62,564 bases of DNA from Halobacillus alkaliphilus (lineage in GTDB: Bacteria; Bacillota; Bacilli; Bacillales; Halobacillaceae), in assembly GCF_900113125.1 (NCBI RefSeq), contig NZ_FOOG01000020.1, positions 1 through 62,564 on the forward strand, read 5' to 3'. Under the pieces are notes generated by a model, which saw only the letters and a program-made list of their open reading frames with translations, was not told where the DNA came from and did no database searches. This document shows positions 52,272-61,352 of the stretch, one piece after another; positions within the stretch are counted from its first letter, which is position 1, and the number at the start of each line of letters is the position of its first letter. The translations under genes were made by a program, and so were the position numbers.

Positions 52272-53129
52272 ATGGCAGACGCCCCAACCAAACACGTAAT
52301 CAATCGAATACGTTCATCATATAGTCAATTTAGCGAGAAAGAAAAATTAATTGCCGATTACATTTTAGAAAACAGGGATCAAATTGTGCATTCGACGATT
52401 AATCAAGTAGCGGATGACCTTATGGTCGCTGATGCAACCGTTTTCAGATTTTGTAAAAGACTCGGCTTCAAAGGCTACCAGGCGATGAAAATTGCACTTG
52501 CCTCAGAAACCGTGAATCCCATTCAGGATATACATGAAACTATTACAGAAAACGATACAGATCTTGAAATCACTGAAAAAGTGTTTCAGGCTAATATCCG
52601 CGCACTGGAAGCCTCTCGCGACATTCAGAATCACGAAACGCTGGCCCAGGCTATGGAAGATCTGCTTTCAGCTGAGCGTGTCTTTTTTTATGGCAGCGGC
52701 GGCTCAGGCATTCTTGCGATGGATGCGCATCATAAGTTTTTACGCACAGGTATGGAAACCCACGCTTATACAGACTCTCACCTGCAGTTAATGTCGGCTT
52801 CACAGCTAAGAGAAGGTGATTTAGCGGTCGTGATCTCGCATACAGGGTCTAATAAAGATATCCTGGATATTGTGGATGTCGCCAAATCAAATGGCGCACG
52901 TGTGATGGCCATTACGAACTTTGCTAAATCCCCTTTAACTAAATCGGTCGATTTAAGTCTCTATACGGTTGCCCAAGAAACAGAATTCCGTTCCGAAGCG
53001 CTGGCTTCAAGAATCGCCGGTTTGACGCTGATCGACTCCCTGTTTGTCAATTACAGCATCAAGAAGAAAGAACAAGCAAAAGCATCCACCCAGAAAATGA
53101 GAAACGCTATCTCCAGAAAGCGAATGTAA
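52272..53129 (+). CDS. MurR/RpiR-family regulator with SIS domain
   Basis: 285 residues; ATG follows CAGGAGGA. HTH_6 domain at 1-78 with FSEKEKLIADYILEN and VADATVFRFCKRLGFKGYQ, then an SIS sugar-phosphate-binding domain at 115-260 (RVFFYGSGGSGILAM, VVISHTGSNKDILDI). The ligand is probably a sugar phosphate such as 6-phosphogluconate, consistent with the divergent gnd gene. C-terminus basic (KKKEQAKASTQKMRN). Confidence 0.88.
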   Translation: MADAPTKHVINRIRSSYSQFSEKEKLIADYILENRDQIVHSTINQVADDLMVADATVFRFCKRLGFKGYQAMKIALASETVNPIQDIHETITENDTDLEITEKVFQANIRALEASRDIQNHETLAQAMEDLLSAERVFFYGSGGSGILAMDAHHKFLRTGMETHAYTDSHLQLMSASQLREGDLAVVISHTGSNKDILDIVDVAKSNGARVMAITNFAKSPLTKSVDLSLYTVAQETEFRSEALASRIAGLTLIDSLFVNYSIKKKEQAKASTQKMRNAISRKRM

Positions 53130-53180
53130 ATCAACTGCTGCGACTCCACTTTATATACGGGAATGTTTACCAATATATGT

Positions 53181-53196
53181 ATGACCTGAGGTGGAA
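53181..53196. repeat. REP-like half palindrome
   Basis: ATGACCTGAGGTGGAA matches the right arm of the REP core plus the GGAA flank of palindromes D and E. No left arm is nearby. Confidence 0.7.
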
Positions 53197-53302
53197 GGAT
53201 GTGGATGGACCAAGGTACATTGAATAGGATGAATCCTTATTTTTATAACGGGTTCTGCTCCCCAACTTTCATAACAACGCTAATCCCTTAATGGAAAATA
53301 AA

Positions 53303-53343
53303 TCCACCTCAGGTCATCCAGAATCTGGATGACCTGAGGTGGA
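53303..53343. repeat. REP-like palindrome D
   Basis: Perfect stem TCCACCTCAGGTCATCCA / TGGATGACCTGAGGTGGA, loop GAATC, between the convergent rpiR-like gene and the symporter gene. Confidence 0.9.
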
Positions 53344-53372
53344 ACTTTCTTCCTTACTCCTTATTCCTTATG

Positions 53373-55031
53373 TTATTTGGCGTCTTTGATCCAGGCTTCT
53401 CCGTCTTTATATTGGATTTGCTCTGGGTAATGCATATCCTGAACTTCCTCCTGGAGTTTCTGAGAAGGTGGAGGCGTCAATAGCGATACTACAATGTTTG
53501 TGATCAGGGCAGCCGAGGCGCCAAACACTCCAGCTCCTGTATCAATAATTCCGAGAATCGTGAAACCTCCATATTTGGCAGCGAAAATGTAACCAAGCGT
53601 GACTGACAGCCCTACGAGCATGCCCGCTACTACACCTGGCCCATTAGCCCGCTTCCACCATACCCCGAGTATAAGTGCCGGGAAAAACGACCCGGAAGCA
53701 AGCGCAAAGGCCCAGGCTACAATTTGGGTAATCGCTCCTGGCGGATTCAGTGCGACTAGACCTGCCACTATTGTAGCGGCCACAATAGAGATCCGCCCGA
53801 CAGCAAGCCGCTTCTGCTCGGTCGCTTTTGGATTAATGGAACGATAATAAATATCGTGAGACAAAGCGGCTGAAATGGCGATCATCAGTCCACCCGCAGT
53901 TGATAGAGCAGCCGCCATAGCACCTGCCGCCATAAGACCGATGACGAAGATTCCCAGGTCTGCAATTTCCGGTGTCGCCATGACGACAATATCATTACTA
54001 ATGACAAGCTCCGACCACTGCAGAACTCCGTCACTGTTGCCGTCCGCAAGCGACAGCCGTCCTGTATCCACCCAGGCTTCGGTCCACCCCGGCAGATTAG
54101 TAAGAGATGATCCAGCCACTTCGGTCATTAAAATAAACCGGGAAAAGGCCGCGTAAGCAGGAGCAGACAAGTAAAGCAATCCTATAAATAGCAGTGCCCA
54201 TGCTCCGCTCCAGCGAGCCGCTTTCATGGTAGCAACCGTGTAAAACCGGACAATAACGTGAGGCAGACCAGCTGTACCGGCCATCAGCGTAAACATGAGA
54301 GCCATAAACTGCCACTTCGTCGCTTCTGTAAAAGGAACCACATACTCAGAAATACCGAGTTCCTGATCCAGCACCCTCATTTCCGAAATAACATCCCCGT
54401 AGGAAAGCCATGGAATCGGGTTTTGCGTGAGCTGCATCGACATAAAAATAACCGGGATTAAGTAAGCGATAATCAACACTATGTACTGTGCGACCTGCGT
54501 CCATGTGATCCCTTTCATTCCACCTAAAGCTGAATAAAAAGCAATGAGAACCACACCAATCAGCGTTCCGATTACCGTGTTGACTTCAAGCAGCCGCCCA
54601 ATGACTACACCTGACCCGGAGAGCTGACCAACGGAGTACGTGAAGCTGATAATAATTGTTGCGACAGCGGCAATCAGCCGGGCCGCATTACTTTTATAAC
54701 GATCCCCAATGAATTCGGGCACCGTATAGCGTCCAAATTTTCTCAACTGCGGTGCCAATAGGAAGGTTAACAGCAGATACCCGCCTGTCCACCCCATTAT
54801 GTAAGCCAGACCATCATAACCGAGCACCATTACCGTACCCGCCATTCCAATGAATGAAGCTGCACTCATCCAATCGGCGCCAATCGCCATTCCGTTAAAC
54901 ACAGGAGGTACACCGCGTCCTGCTACGTAAAAGTCCGAGGTGGCCCGTGCCATATTAAATACGGCAATCCCTATATATAGTCCGAACGTTGCTAAGATTA
55001 AAATTAGAGATACTACAAATTGTTCGTTCAT
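53373..55031 (-). CDS. sodium:solute symporter (acetate/ActP-type, SSS family)
   Basis: 552 residues, thirteen or so helices. N-terminal ATSDFYVAGRGVPPVFNG at about 30-47 and AIGADWMSAASFIGMAG near 50-66 are the SSS opening; LIGVVLIAFYSALGGMKGI near 155, and AGAMAAALSTAGGLMIAIS near 372 mark the core (Na-site helices). A periplasmic-type insert near 310-345 (SLADGNSDGVLQWSELV) resembles an EF-hand-like Asp-rich loop. It lies 15 bases after a DUF4212 gene, the typical partner of this SSS subgroup (VC_2705 type). Organic acid uptake, possibly acetate or lactate, is by family. Confidence 0.88.
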   Translation of the reverse strand: MNEQFVVSLILILATFGLYIGIAVFNMARATSDFYVAGRGVPPVFNGMAIGADWMSAASFIGMAGTVMVLGYDGLAYIMGWTGGYLLLTFLLAPQLRKFGRYTVPEFIGDRYKSNAARLIAAVATIIISFTYSVGQLSGSGVVIGRLLEVNTVIGTLIGVVLIAFYSALGGMKGITWTQVAQYIVLIIAYLIPVIFMSMQLTQNPIPWLSYGDVISEMRVLDQELGISEYVVPFTEATKWQFMALMFTLMAGTAGLPHVIVRFYTVATMKAARWSGAWALLFIGLLYLSAPAYAAFSRFILMTEVAGSSLTNLPGWTEAWVDTGRLSLADGNSDGVLQWSELVISNDIVVMATPEIADLGIFVIGLMAAGAMAAALSTAGGLMIAISAALSHDIYYRSINPKATEQKRLAVGRISIVAATIVAGLVALNPPGAITQIVAWAFALASGSFFPALILGVWWKRANGPGVVAGMLVGLSVTLGYIFAAKYGGFTILGIIDTGAGVFGASAALITNIVVSLLTPPPSQKLQEEVQDMHYPEQIQYKDGEAWIKDAK

Positions 55032-55046
55032 CCTTCTACCCCTTCC

Positions 55047-55349
55047 CTATTGATTCGCTGCCTGGTCTTCGTCCTGGCTGCTCACATGCTTAGGATTGAT
55101 GCCGTATTTCCGATCAACAACGTCACTTATAATGGCATTAACAAATAACAAAGCAATGAATGTAACTACTGCTCCCTGAGCTCCCATGTAGTAAGGGAGT
55201 GGAATCCCCATTACGTTAAAGGACGAAAGCTGCTGGGTAAAGAGAACGACTCCATAGGAAACGGACACTCCAATCAATAAATAAATAATAACCAAAATCG
55301 TTCGTAAACGTACATAAGACTTTGCTTTAGCCGGATCCATTTTTCTCAA
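55047..55349 (-). CDS. DUF4212 small membrane subunit of the symporter
   Basis: 100 residues from a TTG at 55349 with AAAGGAGGTGA upstream. Two helices (ILVIIYLLIGVSVSYGVVLF and GAVVTFIALLFVNAIIS), with PLPYYMGAQGA between them and the DVVDRKYG after. This is the small partner found upstream of SSS-type symporters of the VC_2705 subgroup. Confidence 0.85.
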   Translation of the reverse strand: MRKMDPAKAKSYVRLRTILVIIYLLIGVSVSYGVVLFTQQLSSFNVMGIPLPYYMGAQGAVVTFIALLFVNAIISDVVDRKYGINPKHVSSQDEDQAANQ

Positions 55350-55380
55350 GTGATTTCACCTCCTTTCACGTTTCTCTGTC

Positions 55381-55566
55381 TCAGCCTCTTAAATTAAAAA
55401 TAAACTGCACCGTTTCCCAAAAAGGGAGAGGCACCATCACAATCTTCACAACTGCGATCACAATAATGGAAGCAATCGGTAAGACAAACAAGACGGGACG
55501 CTTCTTTTTTAAAGCCATCACCACAGAAAGAATTGTAATCAAAGCTAATATAATTGGGATTACCAC
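55381..55566 (-). CDS. 61-residue membrane protein leading the symporter operon
   Basis: GTG start at 55566 after AAGGAGG. Two hydrophobic helices (IPIILALITILSVVMAL, then VLFVLPIASIIVIAVVKI) joined by a KKKRP turn. Unknown; its place 31 bases before the DUF4212 gene suggests a third subunit or assembly factor. Confidence 0.65.
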   Translation of the reverse strand: MVIPIILALITILSVVMALKKKRPVLFVLPIASIIVIAVVKIVMVPLPFWETVQFIFNLRG

Positions 55567-55835
55567 ATTTGTTCCTCCTTCAATATGTAAGCGGTATCAT
55601 AATTAACCTTAAAAAAGACCTTTCAACCTTAATTTGAAAAGTTTGAATAAACTGAATATTATAAGTGATATTATTCTAAATATATCCATTAATGTCAACC
55701 AGTCAGAAGGAAATTTCCAAGAAGATACTAACCGTTTAGTAGTGGAAACAGGGAAATTGTCCGTTCCTGCATAGGAAAAGAATAAATTTTTGTAAACCTC
55801 CCAATAGAACAGGAAACGAAAAAAGAGGATAAAAA
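55567..55835. other. intergenic region upstream of the symporter operon
   Basis: AT-rich, no gene, no hairpin besides palindrome E at its left edge with respect to transcription; a promoter must lie here but none is clear. Confidence 0.4.
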
Positions 55836-55878
55836 TTCCACCTCAGGTCATCCAGATTATGGATGACCTGAGGTGGAA
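55836..55878. repeat. REP-like palindrome E, also a terminator
   Basis: Perfect 19-bp stem TTCCACCTCAGGTCATCCA / TGGATGACCTGAGGTGGAA with loop GATTA, the reverse complement of the TAATC loop, so it lies in the opposite orientation to B and C. On the minus strand it is followed by TTTTTATCC and lies three bases beyond the peptidase stop. Confidence 0.9.
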
Positions 55879-55880
55879 GG

Positions 55881-56735
55881 TTATGGAAACATTCTTCGCC
55901 AGGTTGCGGGGCCTGTTATGCCGTCAACTTGAAGTTTGTGCTTCGTTTGAAATTTGCGGACAGAAGATTCAGTCTGTCTTCCGTAACTTCCATCCACATC
56001 TATACCGAGCACTCTCTGAATTTGTCTGACATACTTGCCTGATCTACCTCTTTTCAACGGAAGCCCCGGATAGCCGCTTGTCTTTAAAGCGCGCCACGTC
56101 TCACTCCCTACTACGCCATCAACACGAAGCAGCCAGTCTCTTTGAAGCTCTTTCACAGCAAATTCTGTACGTGGTCCAAAATGTCCATCAGCCCCTGTAT
56201 TCCCCAATTGATATCCCCGGTCCATTAGTACGATTTGTACCTCTTTCACTGAAGAACCGCTCATCCCTCTTCTCAATACGCTCCCTGTAACTGAAGCAGT
56301 ACCCGGCACGAGTTCCAAATGCGGATAGTCAGGGAAAGACTTCCAATCTCCGCCCCAGGAAAACCCAAGGCTTTTAGCAATGGACGCTGCCTGCCTCCAC
56401 TTTTCGTCCACCGTCCACAATGCTTTCGTACCATCCTCCGAAACAATGAAATAATCAATCGCCCAGCCTTTATTGTGATTGCTCTTTCCTGGCTGAGCTT
56501 TCGTTACAATTTTCCCTGGTTTTCCGTATTTCTCCCCCTGCCATACGTAATTCGGACGGCCCTGCCCGTAAAGCCTGGCCTGGTCCTCCATTGACCGAAA
56601 ACCCGAAGATATTTGAACTGGAATTCTTTTTTTATAAGATAGTTCGATGAACTCCAGAGCACGCTTTCTCACTTCCGTCTGTACGTTACCCATGTTGCGA
56701 ATACTGCGTTCCTTAAGCTTCTGAACCTCTATCAT
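55881..56735 (-). CDS. CwlK-like L,D-endopeptidase (M15) with two peptidoglycan-binding domains
   Basis: 284 residues from ATG 56735, with GGAGGAGG upstream; the longer frame to 56786 lacks a site. Residues 1-145 form an M15C/VanY-type zinc peptidase: QISSGFRSMEDQARLYGQG, then SNHNKGWAIDYF with His87 and Asp94, and PHLEL with His139 as third ligand. Two PG_binding_1 domains follow, about 150-215 and 220-284, each with GxxGxxVxxVQ and the D/GxxGPxT pattern. No clear signal peptide, which is unusual for an enzyme acting on the wall; CwlK of B. subtilis has one. Could be released by lysis, spore- or phage-derived. Confidence 0.82.
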   Translation of the reverse strand: MIEVQKLKERSIRNMGNVQTEVRKRALEFIELSYKKRIPVQISSGFRSMEDQARLYGQGRPNYVWQGEKYGKPGKIVTKAQPGKSNHNKGWAIDYFIVSEDGTKALWTVDEKWRQAASIAKSLGFSWGGDWKSFPDYPHLELVPGTASVTGSVLRRGMSGSSVKEVQIVLMDRGYQLGNTGADGHFGPRTEFAVKELQRDWLLRVDGVVGSETWRALKTSGYPGLPLKRGRSGKYVRQIQRVLGIDVDGSYGRQTESSVRKFQTKHKLQVDGITGPATWRRMFP

Positions 56736-56853
56736 ATGATCTCCTCCTCCCTTTACTAATCGTCTGGCTCGTTGATTACGTGTCATGTTTTTGGAAATGA
56801 ACGATACACATATAAAAAAGGCACGTCCTCATCTTAAGAAAGGATGCGATACT

Positions 56854-57681
56854 ATGCTATGTCCCTCCTGTCATTGTGAACAAGCAGCCGGGAACTTCTG
56901 CTCGGTCTGTGGAAGCTCTTTTCGCGAGTCGGAAACGTATGATGATGCAATTTATGAGGTTATTCCTGTCGCTGAATCCTATGCTCCTGCAGAAAGCGCC
57001 CTATTAACCCGCGTTTCCAGAAACGCGAACGAACCGAAACGGCTCAGTGGCTACACGGACTATTTTCAACGGATTATTAAAAACCCCTCGCAGGCTTTAG
57101 CATCCGATCATGATCACTTTTACTATGGAATGCTATCGATTGGAATTTACATGGCAACTTTTGCGTTAAGTTTCTATTTTCTTGCTAACAAAATTTACAC
57201 CGCAATGCTTGGCGGGCTCTCGACCCTATTTTCTGAACAAGGCAGTCAACAGGCTCTCCCTTTTATTAATTTTACCTCATCCATCTTCTTTTTCGTGCTC
57301 TTATTCGTCGGCTCAGCAGTCGTCTGTATGTACACGGCGAATCTGTTGATAGGTAAAGGCATGTCCTTTAAGCGGCTCATAGCCCAGTACGGAAGTGTAG
57401 TACTTCCTTTTTCCTGTCTAAACTTGCTCGCCGTCATATTCGGGCTGGCAGGCTATACCACACTTACCTTATTCACGGCGGGATTATCTTTATTCTTCAC
57501 CATCTCTATCCTTCCTGCCCTCTTTATCTATCATCATGGGCTGCGCCGGACGGCATCCACCCGCTCATTCTACTGGAGCATAGGAACATCTGCTGTCTCC
57601 ATGATTATGTCTTATTTAATTGTCCGTACCTTTGTATTAGAATTTCTAAGCCAAATAGTAGATGTTGGAGGTCGTCTGTAA
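56854..57681 (+). CDS. zinc-ribbon membrane protein
   Basis: 275 residues from ATG 56854, with AAAGGATG upstream; the frame is open back to 56785 without a better site. Residues 2-20 hold a zinc ribbon (CPSCHCEQAAGNFCSVCG, four Cys). After a linker, five hydrophobic helices between about 95 and 270, arranged like Yip1/DUF-type membrane proteins found in Bacilli. Function unknown; the ribbon is cytoplasmic by topology expectation. It diverges from the peptidase gene. Confidence 0.75.
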   Translation: MLCPSCHCEQAAGNFCSVCGSSFRESETYDDAIYEVIPVAESYAPAESALLTRVSRNANEPKRLSGYTDYFQRIIKNPSQALASDHDHFYYGMLSIGIYMATFALSFYFLANKIYTAMLGGLSTLFSEQGSQQALPFINFTSSIFFFVLLFVGSAVVCMYTANLLIGKGMSFKRLIAQYGSVVLPFSCLNLLAVIFGLAGYTTLTLFTAGLSLFFTISILPALFIYHHGLRRTASTRSFYWSIGTSAVSMIMSYLIVRTFVLEFLSQIVDVGGRL

Positions 57682-57746
57682 TCTCCATAATTAATACTCT
57701 ATGTTATTTCTTTCTAAAATAGATTTAGACCTCTAAATCCTATTAA

Positions 57747-57805
57747 GACTCATCACAAAAAAGAAGAGCTGAACCTTTCTCAGCTCTTCTTTTTTGTGAT
57801 GAGTC
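57747..57805. terminator. very long perfect terminator hairpin
   Basis: 26-bp perfect stem beginning GACTCATCACAAAAAAGAAG with a 7-nt loop; A- and T-tracts on both sides make it bidirectional. Confidence 0.9.
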
Positions 57806-57989
57806 TTTTTAAAATCTTTCTCCTTATCTTTTCCCTTATGACCTGGCCACGACCCCCTCTCTCTAATTCTTCAAATACACCTAAAGTAAAAGAAATCCCT
57901 TCATAAAGCGATCCAAAAATTATCCAATAATTTTTATTACTAAAATACTTGTAATAAAACAACTATATATGTAATAATAAAGTCAACTT

Positions 57990-58005
57990 ATGAAAGCCCT
58001 TACTT
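57990..58005 (+). promoter_or_regulatory. possible CcpA (cre) site
   Basis: ATGAAAGCCCTTACTT matches the cre consensus WTGNNARCGNWWWCAW at all but two positions, upstream of the GH2 start. Weak evidence alone. Confidence 0.3.
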
Positions 58006-58029
58006 AAATACAGAACGGGAGAGGTTGTA

Positions 58030-59844
58030 ATGGTGGTGAGTTCTATTTCTCGCCTTGAGAAAAAGTCGATCAACAGCGTCGAGTACCCTCGACCTCAATT
58101 CAAAAGAAATCATTGGTACGACTTGAACGGAACCTGGCAATTCGCATGGGATGATGAAAACAAAGGCGAACAGGAAGGCTGGGCTCAATCGGAGGAGAGC
58201 CTACCCCAGCAGATTAACGTTCCTTACGCGTATCAAAGTAAAAATTCTGGTATCGATTCACAAGAACCGCACGATACAGTCTGGTATAAACGCCATTTTT
58301 ACTGGGAAAAAAAAGATGGTCTTGAGCTTCTCCTGCATTTTGAAGCCGTAGATTACTATACAAAAGTATGGGTGAACGGCCAGTTTGTCGGTGATCATGC
58401 AGGAGGTCACACGCCCTTCAGCTTTTCAATTGGCTCTGTTGTACAGGATGGAAACAATGTGATCACCGTCCGGGCTGAAGACCATAATGGAGTGGAACAA
58501 CCCATTGGGAAGCAGTCCTGGAAATCAGATAACTTCCTATGCTGGTACACGCGGACAACAGGGATTTGGCAGCCGGTGTGGCTTGAAGAAGTCTCTTCCC
58601 TGCACATGAAAGGTGTGAAGATGACGCCGGATTTAGCCCACTCCAATCTGCGGGTAGAAGCTGAACTTCCACTACATCAATCGAAAGCTTATCTAGAGGC
58701 TCACGTTTATTTCAAAGATGAATGGATCCATTCAGCAGGAGCCTGGATTAAACCCAATCAAACAAAAGTGGATTTACAAATAGATGCTGAGTCCGATCAG
58801 GCTGATTTTCGAGTTTATTATTGGACGCCGGAACAACCGCAACTATATGATATCTACTTCTCTTTAAAGGTCGATGGCGAAATTATGGACCAGGCGGAAA
58901 GCTACTTCGGCATGCGGAGCATTGAAGTAAAAGATGACAAAATTCTGCTGAACCAGGAATTTTTTTATCAAAAGTTAATTCTGGATCAAGGCTATTATGA
59001 AGATTCATTAATGACGGCAAGCTACGAACAAATGCATGCAGATCTTACGAAAGTCAAAGCGATGGGATTCAACGGGGTCAGACGTCATCAGACGATTGCC
59101 GAACGCAGATATATGACGCTTTGCGATCAGCTGGGACTTGTCATGTGGGCCGAAATGCCAAGTATATTTAAGTTTTCCGATGCATCCATGCAAGCCATGC
59201 AGCAAGAAACACGGGAAATGGTAACGAAACATTATAACCACCCCTCTGTCATTATCTATACGCTCATGAACGAATCATGGGGCGTGAACGAAATTTATCA
59301 CCGCAGAGATCAGCAGAATTTTGTAAACGCTCTCTATTATCAGACTAAAGCTCAGGATCCAACCCGTCTGATCGTTGGCAATGACGGCTGGGAACATACC
59401 GCTACGGATATCCTAACGATTCACGACTATAACTCTTCAGCAGAAGATATTGCGGCAACTTATAAAGATAAAGCTTCCTACGTAGATGAAAGCCCTTCTA
59501 AAACCAGTAAAAAGCAGAACTTTGCCAGCGGTTATCAATATACGGGACAGCCTATCATCATGAGTGAATTCGGAGGCATTGCCTTTAGTCCTCACGAAGA
59601 TGCGAATACATGGGGGTACGGTGCACGACCTCAAACTGAAAAGGAAGCGTTAGCACGATTTGAGAAACTGATGAAAGCGGTTATGGAAACGGATTCCTTT
59701 CAGGGATTCTGCTATACACAGCTGACAGACGTGGAGCAGGAAGTCAATGGTCTACTGAACCATGAGCACAACGATAAATTTGATCAGCGGGAAATCCGCT
59801 CCATTTTATCTTCCGTTCAATCCGATGGGTTTATTTTTGAATAA
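58030..59844 (+). CDS. GH2 glycoside hydrolase (beta-galactosidase/beta-glucuronidase type)
   Basis: 604 residues; ATG after GAGAGGTTG. N-terminal sugar-binding domain (about 20-190) with YDLNGTWQFAW, an immunoglobulin-like domain to about 300, then the TIM barrel. Acid/base Glu415 lies in LMNESWG and the nucleophile Glu513 in IMSEFGGIAF. GVRRHQTIAERRYMTLCDQLGLVMWAE-type barrel strands are intact (quoted as GVRRHQTIAE). No signal peptide: intracellular, so it should act on a sugar imported by the next gene. Its length suits beta-glucuronidase or beta-galactosidase-like GH2; specificity not certain. A likely operon with the GPH symporter. Confidence 0.88.
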   Translation: MVVSSISRLEKKSINSVEYPRPQFKRNHWYDLNGTWQFAWDDENKGEQEGWAQSEESLPQQINVPYAYQSKNSGIDSQEPHDTVWYKRHFYWEKKDGLELLLHFEAVDYYTKVWVNGQFVGDHAGGHTPFSFSIGSVVQDGNNVITVRAEDHNGVEQPIGKQSWKSDNFLCWYTRTTGIWQPVWLEEVSSLHMKGVKMTPDLAHSNLRVEAELPLHQSKAYLEAHVYFKDEWIHSAGAWIKPNQTKVDLQIDAESDQADFRVYYWTPEQPQLYDIYFSLKVDGEIMDQAESYFGMRSIEVKDDKILLNQEFFYQKLILDQGYYEDSLMTASYEQMHADLTKVKAMGFNGVRRHQTIAERRYMTLCDQLGLVMWAEMPSIFKFSDASMQAMQQETREMVTKHYNHPSVIIYTLMNESWGVNEIYHRRDQQNFVNALYYQTKAQDPTRLIVGNDGWEHTATDILTIHDYNSSAEDIAATYKDKASYVDESPSKTSKKQNFASGYQYTGQPIIMSEFGGIAFSPHEDANTWGYGARPQTEKEALARFEKLMKAVMETDSFQGFCYTQLTDVEQEVNGLLNHEHNDKFDQREIRSILSSVQSDGFIFE

Positions 59845-59864
59845 CATGAAGGAGGAGAAAAAGG

Positions 59865-61259
59865 ATGGAAACAGCTAAACAGCATTCGCAGTCAGAGGGA
59901 ACATACAAGGAAGATATCCGGAAAAAAGAGATTGCTTCCTATTTTGGTTACGGATTTGCTCAGTGTATCAGCTTCGGTCTATTAGGTTCTTATGTACTCT
60001 TTTTTTACACCGATATTTTAGGAATATCAGCGGCAGCAGCCAGTCTGATCTTCCTGATCGCACGAACGTGGGATGCCATCAATGACCCTTTAATGGCTTC
60101 CATTATGGACACCCTTCACTCTAAACACGGGAAGTTCCGGCCCTACCTTAAATACATGCCGTTTTTAATTGTTCTATCTACCATTGCCTGTTTTATTCCG
60201 CTGGATGGTTTAAGTATGACCACCAAAGTTATCTATGCCGGCGCTACTTACATCATCTGGGGCATGGTTTATACCGCTTCTGACGTTCCGTTCTGGTCGC
60301 TGTCCTCCGTTATGAGTCAGGACACCCAGCAGCGTACCAAACTGATCACGTTTGCCAACATGGGAGTATTCACAGGGATTGCGTTGTCTCCTACCATCTT
60401 CATTCCGCTGACCGAATGGCTGGGCGGAGATGACATGGGACAAGGCTACCTGCTTGCTACCATCGTGTTAATGGCGATTGCTCTGCCGATTATGTTAAAC
60501 GGCTTCCGAAACACGAAAGAACGCGTAAAACCACCTAAGACCAAGGTGAAGTTTTCAGATGGAGTACGGGCCATTAAAGCTAATAAGCCGATGTTTGCCG
60601 TGCTGGTCGTCTTTTTCTGTAATGTATTTATGAATATTACCCAGGCTTTAAACATTTACTTTTTTACGTACAATCTTGGAAACGCTTCCTTAATGACCAT
60701 TTTCGGGATCATAAGCTTTGCCAGTTGTATCGGATTCTTTATTATTCCAAAGCTTGCTCATAAATATAAGAAGAAGCATATGCTTATGGTGATCGTTGCG
60801 GCGGATGTTCTGATTCGAATCGTCTGGTTCAGCCTGGGTTATTCCAGTGTGATTGTCTCCTTTATCTTTATCGGAATTACCATGCTGCTTTATACCACCA
60901 CTGGTCCTCTAATCTCAGGGATGCTTGCGGAAACGATCGAATATACCGAGCTCAAGACAGGAAAGCGAAACGAAGCCGTTATTTTCTCCGGGCAAACCTT
61001 TACCGGCAAACTGTCTGTAGCTGTTTCCGGGGGAGCAACCGGATTAATTCTGACAGCCATCAACTATCAGTCCAACCAGGCGCAGAGTGAATTTACACTC
61101 GACATGCTGTTTTTCGTCATTGCGTTACTTCCTGCTCTAGGTTCCATCATCCGATTTATCATCATGTATTTCTACTCTTATACAGAAACAGAGTATAAAG
61201 AAACGGTGGAAAAAATTAATCTTAGAAAACAGGAAACCGAGGCTTACCCTCAGAGCTAA
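59865..61259 (+). CDS. GPH-family glycoside/hexuronide:cation symporter (MelB/UidB type)
   Basis: 464 residues; ATG follows GAAGGAGGAG. Twelve helices. The family opening is ASYFGYGFAQCISFGLLG near 28-45, then ARTWDAINDPLMASIMD near 66-82 with the cation-binding Asp residues (Asp70, Asp74), KFRPYLKYMP near 89 and GMLAETIEYTELKTGKRNEA near 352-371. It should bring a glycoside into the cell with Na+ or H+ for the GH2 enzyme 20 bases upstream. The middle loop is basic (RNTKERVKPPKTKVK). Confidence 0.9.
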   Translation: METAKQHSQSEGTYKEDIRKKEIASYFGYGFAQCISFGLLGSYVLFFYTDILGISAAAASLIFLIARTWDAINDPLMASIMDTLHSKHGKFRPYLKYMPFLIVLSTIACFIPLDGLSMTTKVIYAGATYIIWGMVYTASDVPFWSLSSVMSQDTQQRTKLITFANMGVFTGIALSPTIFIPLTEWLGGDDMGQGYLLATIVLMAIALPIMLNGFRNTKERVKPPKTKVKFSDGVRAIKANKPMFAVLVVFFCNVFMNITQALNIYFFTYNLGNASLMTIFGIISFASCIGFFIIPKLAHKYKKKHMLMVIVAADVLIRIVWFSLGYSSVIVSFIFIGITMLLYTTTGPLISGMLAETIEYTELKTGKRNEAVIFSGQTFTGKLSVAVSGGATGLILTAINYQSNQAQSEFTLDMLFFVIALLPALGSIIRFIIMYFYSYTETEYKETVEKINLRKQETEAYPQS

Positions 61260-61263
61260 AGGG

Positions 61264-61302
61264 AAAGGAGAAGGAATACGATTCGTATCCTTCTCCTTTT
61301 TT
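61264..61302 (+). terminator. terminator of the GH2-GPH operon
   Basis: AAAGGAGAAGGAATACG / CGTATCCTTCTCCTTT with a 3-nt loop and a T run. Confidence 0.9.
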
Positions 61303-61352
61303 AAATTTGTTATACTATGGAAAAGATCCTTTTAGACACGGAGGCCGACGAA

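Noticed and set aside
50464-55878. REP palindromes explained only as intrinsic terminators
   Set aside because: They share one exact 16-17-bp core over five loci and flank a RAYT gene; ordinary terminators in this window share no sequence with each other.
57780-57962. 60-codon minus-strand frame
   Set aside because: TTG start without a ribosome binding site and it overlaps a 26-bp terminator stem.
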